In this document: positions 57,008 through 64,000 of the stretch, one piece after another | Layout of the letters: each line of letters starts with the position of its first letter | Numbering within the stretch: position 1 is the stretch's first letter | NCBI GenBank assembly: GCA_009840545.1 | Contig: VXNM01000008.1 | Coordinates: forward strand, 316,339 to 380,338 | DNA length: 64,000 bases | Direction: 5' to 3' | From: Gammaproteobacteria bacterium | Lineage (GTDB): Bacteria; Pseudomonadota; Gammaproteobacteria; Pseudomonadales; Azotimanducaceae | Notes under the pieces: generated by a model | The model's database searches: none | The model's input: only the letters and a program-made list of their open reading frames with translations | What the model was told of the DNA's origin: nothing | Position numbers and translations under genes: made by a program

Positions 57008-58243
57008 CTAACTAATAGTCTCAGCGTCGGGTCGGCCAGAAACTCCCGAGATCATGTTTCGTGCTTCCTTGGATGACTTCAAAGAAGGCTTGCCCCGAGC
57101 CGCAAAGTTATAACGTTCTGTGTCAATGTCTTCCAACTGTCGTTCTCCTGCCAGTACTTCTTGCTTCCACTGATCGTGTAGATCCTGTCGATCGTGAAAC
57201 TCGGGCATCACTTCTCTGGCAAACAACGCAAGACTGGCACATATGTCTTCGTGCGAATTCTTGCCGGCTTGATTGAGAAGTATCACTTGGTCAACATTGG
57301 CGCTTTCCAGTTCAATAAGTCGGTTTCTAATAGTGTCTGGCGAGCCAATGAGCTCGCTTCCAGACCTGCGCTCGCCCTCTGGCGTTTGCTTCCATTCTTG
57401 ATAGCGTTCCCAAAAGTTCATTGTTCCCGGAGCGAATGGTCCTTCCTTGTTGTAGAGCTGAAGAGCAAATTGAAAGAAAGTCCAACCGTCCGCCTTCTGC
57501 CAAGCTTCTTCGTCGGTTGGTGCGCACATGAAGCCTGAAACAACCGCAATGTTGGGATTTACTTCATAGTCCTCCAACTTTTCCAACCCGTGAACGAAGG
57601 TGTTGTAGTAGGCGTTCACCCAAGCTCGAGCAGCCTCCAAGCTCACGAACTTGAAGCATAACGAACCCATTCCTCTTCGAGCTGCGTAGCGAATTGTGTC
57701 CAGTTGCGAACAAGCGATCCATAAAGGCGGATGAGGCTTCTGCAGCGGTTTAGGTATCACGCAACGCAAAGGAAACTTGAAAAATTCGCCTTCGTATTCC
57801 CAACCGTGATTCCAAAACATAGGCAGAGTGCAACGGACCGCATCTTCCCAAATGTCCCTCTTGTCCCGAAATCTCAAATTGAAAGGATGCAACTCTGTGA
57901 CAGATGCCCCTTCGCCAAGACCCAGTTCCACTCGTCCATCTGATACCAGATCCAGAGTTGAAATTCTCTCTGCCACCCGGGCGGGATGATTAGTTGTGAG
58001 TTGCACGATGCCATGCCCCAATCGAATCTGCTTCGTTCGCTGGCTAGCAGCTCCGAGAAAGACTTCCGGAGCCGATGAGTGCGAGTACTCTTCCAAGAAA
58101 TGATGCTCGACCTCCCACGCGTAGTCGAATCCAAGACGGTCCGCCAATTCGATTTGAGCAAGCGATTCTTTGAACAGCTTGTGCTCACTGTCCGGCTCCC
58201 AATCACGTGGAAGTTGGTGTTCGTAGAAAATCCCAAATTTCAT
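57008..58243 (-). CDS. LLM class flavin-dependent oxidoreductase
   Basis: The 411-residue protein begins MKFGIFYEHQLPRDW and has luciferase-like monooxygenase features: LADRLGFDYAWEVEHHFLEEYSHSSAPEVFLGA near 35-67, GHGIVQLTTNHPARVAERISTLDLVSDGRVELGLGEGAS near 76-114 and a late ELIGSPDTIRNRLIELESANVDQVIL. It would bind FMN and oxidise an organic substrate with O2. It lies 89 bases upstream of putA on the same strand, so the two may be co-transcribed, though nothing in proline breakdown obviously needs an LLM enzyme. Confidence 0.9.
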   Translation of the reverse strand: MKFGIFYEHQLPRDWEPDSEHKLFKESLAQIELADRLGFDYAWEVEHHFLEEYSHSSAPEVFLGAASQRTKQIRLGHGIVQLTTNHPARVAERISTLDLVSDGRVELGLGEGASVTELHPFNLRFRDKRDIWEDAVRCTLPMFWNHGWEYEGEFFKFPLRCVIPKPLQKPHPPLWIACSQLDTIRYAARRGMGSLCFKFVSLEAARAWVNAYYNTFVHGLEKLEDYEVNPNIAVVSGFMCAPTDEEAWQKADGWTFFQFALQLYNKEGPFAPGTMNFWERYQEWKQTPEGERRSGSELIGSPDTIRNRLIELESANVDQVILLNQAGKNSHEDICASLALFAREVMPEFHDRQDLHDQWKQEVLAGERQLEDIDTERYNFAARGKPSLKSSKEARNMISGVSGRPDAETIS

Positions 58244-58722
58244 TGCACTATGCCACCGTTGTCTATTCCTTTCATTGCTTTCGACACATAGAACTCGAAA
58301 AATCCCTTGTTTTCCCTAAGGCAAATGGGGGAAAGCGACGCTGCAGAGGAAAGTCATGCGCTGAATCCACAACTTGAACCAAAGCTAGCGATTGCTCACA
58401 ACGAAGCCAATGTGTCCAGCGACCTGTGCATTAGAACAAATTGAAGTCCCTAGAACAGCTTGCTAGGCGGACTTCTTGGATGTGATTGAAGGCGCTACCC
58501 AATGTTGCCTAAACGCCGCTGGGCGGCTTGGTCTATTCTCAACTCAAAAAGCTATGGTCTATAGCGAGCGAGTGCAAATATGCAATCCACTTGGACAGTC
58601 TTGCCGAACCTTCAAACGTGCATTCGGTCTTATTACAAAATAGTCAGCGAGAGAACTCATACTAGTACAAGTCAGTAAACCCACTACAGAGCTTAGATTC
58701 ACTCGATTGGAACAACACAGTA
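58244..58722. other. 479-base intergenic region
   Basis: Divergent space between the LLM oxidoreductase gene and the DUF2799 gene. Only short unsupported frames and no RNA gene are visible. Promoters for both directions are expected. Confidence 0.4.
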
Positions 58723-59457
58723 ATGTATTCAAACTCTGCCAGGTCATGTAGTCCCCTAGTTGACCCATACCGTTTTTGCGACAGGTGGCGAAGATCGGGC
58801 TGCTCGCCAGCTATGATCCTAGGGTCTGTGGCATTCGCAGTGTGCGCCTTGTTGCTCTCCTCCTGCGCATCGATGAATGAAGTCGACTGCTACTACACGG
58901 ACTGGTATGCAAAGGGGCTTGTGGACGGAGCAGCTGGCGCAACGATGGATAGGTTCAATCGCTACGTGAAGGACTGTTCGCGACATGGTGTCACGCCAGA
59001 CCGTTCCGACTACACAGATGGTCGACAAGAAGGTCTGGAATCCTATTGCACACTATCTCATGGCTACGAAGTGGGAAGATATGGACGCCAATACAATTTT
59101 GTGTGTCCTTCTTCGCTAGAACAAGACTTCCTTTCGGGCTACAACCCAGGCAAGCGACTGCACGACGCAGAAAACTGGATCGAATCGATCGATTCGAACA
59201 TCGACAGTCTTACAAGAACAAATGAGAGACTGGAGAGAGAGATCGAGAAGTTCGAAGATGAATTACTAGATCCAGATACAGACGAGGAGACGAGGGCAAC
59301 GAGATTGAGGCAGATCAAGCGTCGTCAATCAGAAATTACACAGAATGAGTTACAGATCCGAGAATATTACGAGCTTAAAGTCGACGCGACGGTCGCGTAC
59401 CGGGAAACCGTTCGAGACCTGCAAGACCTTGGGTTTAGAGTGGTCGAAAAATACTAG
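58723..59457 (+). CDS. DUF2799 domain lipoprotein
   Basis: Up to 244 residues. A hydrophobic segment ending in lipobox LLSSC (Cys near 48) marks a lipoprotein; the ATG at 58813 (residue 31) would give a shorter signal peptide but one lacking positive charge, so the longer start with RWRR is retained with doubt. The mature part shows DUF2799 features: DWYAKGLVDGAAGATMDRF, the repeated GVTPDRSDYTDGRQEGLESYC pattern and SGYNPGKRLHDAE, then a heptad-like coiled coil (about 145-225). Function unknown. A decayed tandem copy follows at 59535-60141. Confidence 0.84.
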   Translation: MYSNSARSCSPLVDPYRFCDRWRRSGCSPAMILGSVAFAVCALLLSSCASMNEVDCYYTDWYAKGLVDGAAGATMDRFNRYVKDCSRHGVTPDRSDYTDGRQEGLESYCTLSHGYEVGRYGRQYNFVCPSSLEQDFLSGYNPGKRLHDAENWIESIDSNIDSLTRTNERLEREIEKFEDELLDPDTDEETRATRLRQIKRRQSEITQNELQIREYYELKVDATVAYRETVRDLQDLGFRVVEKY

Positions 59458-59534
59458 GGAGGCGAAATGCTAGGTACTAGGCGAGGTTCGAATTTCTATC
59501 CATCGACACTCTCGTCGGCTCTTGCTGCCGAAGC

Positions 59535-60141
59535 TTGCGCAGTATTGATCCAACGTCCCTCAGTCTAACCGAGTGCGAATATACCGACTGTTACGCAAAG
59601 GGACTTTTCGACGGTGAGAATGGTACGACGATGGATCAGTTCAGTGTCTACGAAGAGGAATGTTCGCGGTTTGCGATTTGTCCAGACACGGAAGAATACT
59701 CAGTTGGCAGGGAGAAGGGACTGGAATCCTAATGCACAAGAGCACGCGGATACAAAAAAGTCAGCTCGTAAGGGCACGAGTACAACAGTGTATGCTTGGA
59801 ATCACTCGAATTGGACTTTTGTGCTGGCTACGACCCCGGGAATCGTTTGCACAATGCAGAGTACGACGTCAAGTCGATCAATTCGAGCATTTCCAAGCTC
59901 AAGGCCAAGATTGTAGTCTTGGAAAGAGAATTCGGAAGACTTGAACTGAAACTAATTAATAGTTCTGACGAACAAGACAGATGGAGTTAGAAAGAGAATT
60001 CAGACGCAGCCAAAAGTACTCGGAGCAGGCAAGTTTGACCTGATGGAGCCTCTGCAGGAGTACATCGAGGTGAGGACGACGTATCGAGAAACGGTTCGTG
60101 ATGTCAAAGATCTAGGCTTTGCAGTTGTCGAGAGGTACTGA
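59535..60141 (+). pseudogene. Decayed tandem copy of the DUF2799 lipoprotein gene
   Basis: Residues encoded here align along the length of the upstream gene: YTDCYAKGLFDGENGTTMDQF, then VGREKGLES, where the next codon is TAA (59730-59732) in place of the Tyr codon TAT of the intact copy. A second in-frame TAA follows at 59769-59771, then LDFCAGYDPGNRLHNAEY, a TAG at 59988-59990 and a frame change. The end YRETVRDVKDLGFAVVERY-stop matches the intact C-terminus YRETVRDLQDLGFRVVEKY. No signal peptide is readable at the 5' end. So the copy has at least three stops and a frameshift and is not expected to yield a protein. Confidence 0.82.
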
Positions 60142-60282
60142 CGAGAGCTAGTATCCGCCTGCTCCCCGAAACCAAGATTTCTTGAGCACACCCGAGAGCC
60201 ACGGATTGGATTGGGCAAAACACTCAAAAACATTCTCAATTTACAATACACACGGTAACTCTTCGAGCGATTGATTTAGGGT

Positions 60283-60359
60283 GGCTACGTAGCTCAGTTG
60301 GTAAGAGCACAGCACTCATAATGCTGGGGTCGTTGGTTCAAGTCCAACCGTAGCTACCA
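60283..60359 (+). tRNA. tRNA-Met (CAT), elongator type
   Basis: A full cloverleaf of 77 bases including an encoded CCA (60357-60359). Acceptor GGCTACG pairs with CGTAGCT (one G-T), the anticodon stem is CAGCA/TGCTG with loop CTCATAA (anticodon 60317-60319), and the T-arm contains GGTTCAAGTCC. The body closely follows E. coli elongator tRNA-Met; the initiator features (C1:A72 mismatch, three G:C anticodon pairs) are absent. A tRNA-Ile with lysidine cannot be fully excluded by anticodon alone. Confidence 0.95.
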
Positions 60360-60455
60360 GCTCGTTGCCAACAACATTCAGTCGATCTCTTCGAAGCATG
60401 ATTAGTCCTCCACCTTAGCAATCATCCAACAGGTACGCGTCAGCAAGCCAATCAC

Positions 60456-61574
60456 ATGAAGAAGTTCTTAATTGGCGCTGCACAAATTGGACTCATCCTG
60501 TTGTTTCTAGTTGTGGCGTTTGTGTTTTCCCGCGCACCATCCATTGATGACATCGAATCAGGATCGGAGGACTCGATGTCGGCCTCCGAGAGCTCACTCT
60601 ACGTGTCAGTTTTCCGACCAGAGGTCAATTCAACCAGCCTCATTGTCAACACGACCGGAACAGTTGAAGCCCAAAATACTGTGTCCATGACGACTCAAGT
60701 AGCAGGACGAGTGGTTTGGGTTTCCGATGATCTTAGAAATGGAAGCTCCTTTGACAGTGCGCAAGAGCTGCTAAGGATCGACACAAGTGAGTTTGAACTT
60801 GCTGTTGCTCAAGCGGAAGCCAATTTGGAAGTTGCAAAAGCGAACTTGGAACTAAGTATGGCTGAAAGCCAGGCTGGAACAGAAAATTGGGAGATCATGA
60901 ATGGAAGCGATGAAGTTCCCGAATTAGTCGCGAGAATCCCACAGATTTCTCAGTCGCGAGCCAACATCTCGACTGCACAAGCAAACCTAGAAATCGCAAA
61001 ACTGCAACTGTCTCGAACGTCCTTCTCTCTTCCATTCGATGGCAAGGTATTGTCGACCGATGCAGGCCTAGGGCAGTTCTTGACCAAAGGTCAACCATTT
61101 GGGCTTGCTTACGACATAAGCTCACTGGAAGTTCGAGTCGATATTTCAGATAGCGAGATGCAATTGCTGAGCCCGGCGATGGGGCGAGTCGCCACCGTTT
61201 TGATGGGTGGAAGGGAGTTTGACGCCATCGTAGAACGTACCTCCTCTTCTGTCGATAGAAGAAGCCGCACGACAACTCTGTACTTGGTTTTTGAGTCTCC
61301 AAACGAATTGCTGCCAGGACACTTTGTAGATGTACACATTTCTGGTCGTGAAGCGCGTGAAAGCTATCGACTACCGGAAACGGTGGAGCAGGCTCAGTCG
61401 GCACTTTGGGTCGTCCGAAACGACAAGCTCGAACGCTACCAACCCAAAATCATCGCCCGGGAGGGTCGCGAAATCGTAGTGTCGGCTTTTGATTACGGTG
61501 ATGGAATTGTCGTGGGCACGTTGAACAACGTAAACCCTGGAATGCAAGTCGTAGCGAACATCGTAAGACTGTGA
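60456..61574 (+). CDS. RND efflux periplasmic adaptor subunit (MFP), second system
   Basis: The 372-residue adaptor has an N-terminal anchor helix (about 7-27), lipoyl first half TVSMTTQVAGRVVWVSDDLRNGSSF near 74-98, a helical hairpin rich in Ala-Glu (ANLEVAKANLELSMAESQA), the second lipoyl half RTSFSLPFDGKVLSTDAGLGQFLTKGQ near 187-213 and the barrel and proximal domains. It is a distant paralogue of the adaptor at 43193. Its stop overlaps the permease start as GTGA (61571-61574). It begins about 96 bases after the tRNA gene. Confidence 0.9.
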   Translation: MKKFLIGAAQIGLILLFLVVAFVFSRAPSIDDIESGSEDSMSASESSLYVSVFRPEVNSTSLIVNTTGTVEAQNTVSMTTQVAGRVVWVSDDLRNGSSFDSAQELLRIDTSEFELAVAQAEANLEVAKANLELSMAESQAGTENWEIMNGSDEVPELVARIPQISQSRANISTAQANLEIAKLQLSRTSFSLPFDGKVLSTDAGLGQFLTKGQPFGLAYDISSLEVRVDISDSEMQLLSPAMGRVATVLMGGREFDAIVERTSSSVDRRSRTTTLYLVFESPNELLPGHFVDVHISGREARESYRLPETVEQAQSALWVVRNDKLERYQPKIIAREGREIVVSAFDYGDGIVVGTLNNVNPGMQVVANIVRL

Positions 61575-64000
61575 CAGAGGTCTCCCAAACACCAAAGAGC
61601 GCCCAAACAGGTCCAACCTCTCGCGTTTCGCTGATCACATTCTTTGCTAACAATCCCGTGGCAGCGAACCTGCTCATGGCGGTCCTACTTCTGGGTGGAT
61701 TTCTCGCGGCTCGCGGATTGCCATCACAAGTATTTCCCGATATAGATCCCCAAATCATCACTGTTTCGATCCCCTATCTTGGAGCAACTCCTTCCGAAGT
61801 GGAGGAGAGCATTACTCGTCGTGTCGATGAAGCATTGCGAGGAATAGACGGAATTGATCGAGTCCTATCCAAAGCATCCGAGGGGTATGGCCGTATTACG
61901 GTTGAACTTAAGGACTTTGCGAATACCGACAAGGTCAAGGACGACGTGCAATCAGCAGTCGATCGGATTGCAGACTTTCCGCCATTAGACGCCGAAGAGC
62001 CCGAAGTGGTCAAAGTGGAGACGTTGCAAAACGTTATGCGCATCGCGGTACGCACAAAACGCGATGAGTTCTACCTTGATGAAGCGGTGCGCAGTCTCGA
62101 ACAGGATTTACTTGCGATCGAAGATGTTTCGCACATTCAGCTGGAAGGCAATCTTGCCTACGAAATTGCAGTCGAAGTGAGTGAGGAAAAACTAAGGCAA
62201 TATCAACTGTCGATAAGCGAAGTCGCTTCTGCCATAAAAGCAACTTCATTGAATCTATCTTCCGGAGAGATTCGAACAAAGGCTGGCGACCTCCTCCTGC
62301 GTACGGACCAAAAAAGAGAGACTGGTTCTGAGTTTGAAGACATTGTCATTCGAACGTTGCCCTCGGGTTCGGAATTGCGGATCGCCGATATAGCTACGGT
62401 CGTAGATGGATTTGCTGATGAAGACTTGACCCAAGAAATAGATGGAGACAGAGCTGTTTTCGTCCGAATTCAAGCTTCAAAGGGTCAAAACATTCTCAGT
62501 GTCTCCGAAATTCTCTATGACTTCATCGAGAACTACGAACCGCCGCCGGGAGTAAGAATTCAGATTTGGGAAGACGACGCGTCTCTACTTCAAAGTCGTC
62601 TTAGTCTGCTGCTACGCAATGGTGCACTCGGCTTCGCACTCGTTTTCATGTTTCTCGTTGTGATGCTCGACCTTCGACTAGCGTTTTGGGTGGCTATGGG
62701 CGTCCCAATCTCTTTCTTGGGCGGTTTCATATTTTTTGATTTCTTTGGGGTCGACATCAACATGGTCTCTTTGTTTGCGTTGATCATTGTTCTGGGCATA
62801 GTGGTGGACGATGCGATTGTTGTCGGAGAGAACATCGGAAGCGAGCACCGCAGGGGTCTCCGTGGTAGTGCAGCCGCCGTATCGGGAGTTCGCGGAGTGT
62901 TTTCTCCTGTTACGGTCGGAGTAGTAACGACCATGGTGGCATTTGCTCCACTTCTTTTCGTTACCGGAACGATGGGACAGATCCTAGGAATTGTCCCCAT
63001 TGTGGTCATAGCCATTCTCGCAATGTCTCTCGTAGAGGTTTTCTTCATTCTTCCCGCGCACCTATCTCACGAACAACGATGGAGTCGCTGGCCACTAGAC
63101 CGCATTCAAGACTACGTCGCTGACAAAGTCGAGACGTTTAGAGACACTGCAGTTACGTTCGCTGTGAAACATGCGGTTCAACATCGCTATATGACTCTGC
63201 TTTATGGACTTGGCATGCTCACACTCGCCGTGATGTTTGTCGTCAATGGTGCTGTAAGAGTCGAATTCTTTCCCGTTGTCGAGGCTGACAGCATCCGAAT
63301 TGAACTAGATTTTCCGGTTGGAACTCCATTTGAATTGACTCGTTCCATCGCCGTAAGAGTTGAGAATTCGGTCAAGGCGGTAAATGCGACACTAGACGGA
63401 ACTGCCGTCAGTTCAATAGCTATAACGTCTGGCGGAAGAACGCCGGAGTCAGGTGGACCTCCCACCGGCGACCCACAAACCATGCAAGCTGCTCGCAATC
63501 TGGCTGATATCGACGTTCAATTGAAGCCCGAACCTATTCGAACGGTGTCGGCACGCGAACTTGAACGACTCATTCGCCAGGAATTGGGACCAGTACCGGA
63601 AGCTGAATCGATCAACTTCTCCTCGAATCTCATCTCCGAGTCCTCGATCCTGGAGTACGAACTCACGCACAACGACGACGAAACTTTACGTCAGGCGGTC
63701 GAAGACATGAGGGAACGTCTGCAGCAGATGCCTATGTTGACCGAACTGCGAGATACGCTAAGCAATGGGAAGCGTCAATTTGACATTGAGCTCACACCTG
63801 CGGGAAAAGCCGCAGGTCTCTCGCATGCTGTTGTCGCAAGACAACTCCGACAGAATTTCTTCGGTGAAGAAGTCCAACGTATACAGCGGGGAAGAGAGGA
63901 AATCAAGGTCATGGTCCGTTACCCATCCGACGAGAGGAGGAGCACGAGCGATTTCTTTAACACCCGTATTCGTCCCGACGACGGCACCGAACTGCCACTC
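61571..64000 (+). CDS. RND family efflux permease, second system (3' end outside window)
   Basis: Open frame from GTG 61571 to the right edge, 810 residues visible of an expected 1000-1050. It has the RND opening FFANNPVAANLLMAVLLLGG, porter-loop sequence GATPSEVEESITRRVDEALRGIDGI, six helices of the first membrane set with GIVVDDAIVVGENI (paired Asp of TM4), FAPLLFVTGTMGQILGIVP, the second porter half from about residue 560, and EEVQRIQRGREEIKVMVRYP near the cut end. It overlaps the adaptor gene by 4 bases. Substrate cannot be told. Paralogue of the permease at 44376. Confidence 0.93.
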   Translation, partial: MTEVSQTPKSAQTGPTSRVSLITFFANNPVAANLLMAVLLLGGFLAARGLPSQVFPDIDPQIITVSIPYLGATPSEVEESITRRVDEALRGIDGIDRVLSKASEGYGRITVELKDFANTDKVKDDVQSAVDRIADFPPLDAEEPEVVKVETLQNVMRIAVRTKRDEFYLDEAVRSLEQDLLAIEDVSHIQLEGNLAYEIAVEVSEEKLRQYQLSISEVASAIKATSLNLSSGEIRTKAGDLLLRTDQKRETGSEFEDIVIRTLPSGSELRIADIATVVDGFADEDLTQEIDGDRAVFVRIQASKGQNILSVSEILYDFIENYEPPPGVRIQIWEDDASLLQSRLSLLLRNGALGFALVFMFLVVMLDLRLAFWVAMGVPISFLGGFIFFDFFGVDINMVSLFALIIVLGIVVDDAIVVGENIGSEHRRGLRGSAAAVSGVRGVFSPVTVGVVTTMVAFAPLLFVTGTMGQILGIVPIVVIAILAMSLVEVFFILPAHLSHEQRWSRWPLDRIQDYVADKVETFRDTAVTFAVKHAVQHRYMTLLYGLGMLTLAVMFVVNGAVRVEFFPVVEADSIRIELDFPVGTPFELTRSIAVRVENSVKAVNATLDGTAVSSIAITSGGRTPESGGPPTGDPQTMQAARNLADIDVQLKPEPIRTVSARELERLIRQELGPVPEAESINFSSNLISESSILEYELTHNDDETLRQAVEDMRERLQQMPMLTELRDTLSNGKRQFDIELTPAGKAAGLSHAVVARQLRQNFFGEEVQRIQRGREEIKVMVRYPSDERRSTSDFFNTRIRPDDGTELPL

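Noticed and set aside
1-64000. CRISPR arrays, prophage, insertion sequences or integrases
   Set aside because: No regularly spaced direct repeats, transposase, integrase or phage structural sequences were seen on either strand.

Overview
The window looks like chromosomal DNA of an uncultured gammaproteobacterium, possibly marine. This rests on the cmoA-cmoB tRNA wobble-modification pair, a Gln-variant HIT protein, a ppk1 / ppx-gppA polyphosphate pair, two RND efflux systems and a bifunctional PutA. The taxonomic call is an inference from gene content. I see no prophage, integrase, insertion sequence or CRISPR array. Genes are densely packed, with many 4-base stop/start overlaps.

Layout. 1-5.4 kb: tail of a HIT gene, then a leftward three-gene ABC operon (ATPase, permease fused to a GldG-like region, DUF4340 protein). 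5.6-8.0 kb: a DSD1-type PLP enzyme, then an AhpD-like gene whose active-site codon is an in-frame TGA, read here as selenocysteine (7566-7568). 8.0-12.2 kb: leftward pairs of ankyrin protein plus methyltransferase, and LemA plus two TPM-domain proteins. 12.8-21.1 kb: two very large paralogous proteins (ABC-2-type membrane domain, M1-aminopeptidase-like region without zinc motif, golvesin-like C-terminus) that converge on a secreted endonuclease/exonuclease/phosphatase. 21.7-33 kb: Ppx/GppA, a thioredoxin-fold protein, then four tandem paralogues of about 625 residues in the order A-B-A'-B', each anchored by one N-terminal helix. 33-36.6 kb: a COG2907-like FAD protein, a decayed VapBC/FitAB toxin-antitoxin module and an unrecognised protein. 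36.8-42.8 kb: ppk1 divergent from cmoAB, a small membrane protein, an acyl-CoA dehydrogenase and an Smr protein. 43.2-47.6 kb: first RND adaptor/permease pair. 47.6-53.6 kb: small protein, alpha/beta hydrolase, a VOC-MoxR ATPase-VWA operon and a Bax-inhibitor-1 homologue. 53.9-58.2 kb: LLM flavin oxidoreductase and PutA. 58.7-60.1 kb: a DUF2799 lipoprotein gene and a decayed tandem copy. 60.3 kb: tRNA-Met. 60.5-64 kb: second RND pair, permease truncated by the window end.

The most interesting items are the AhpD-like selenoprotein, where the Glu/Cys/Cys/His catalytic spacing is kept exactly if TGA is read as Sec; the A-B-A'-B' paralogue array of unknown function; and the pair of giant permease/pseudo-peptidase fusions. 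No computation was run: similarities and hairpins were judged by eye, and family assignments are from recognition of motifs.
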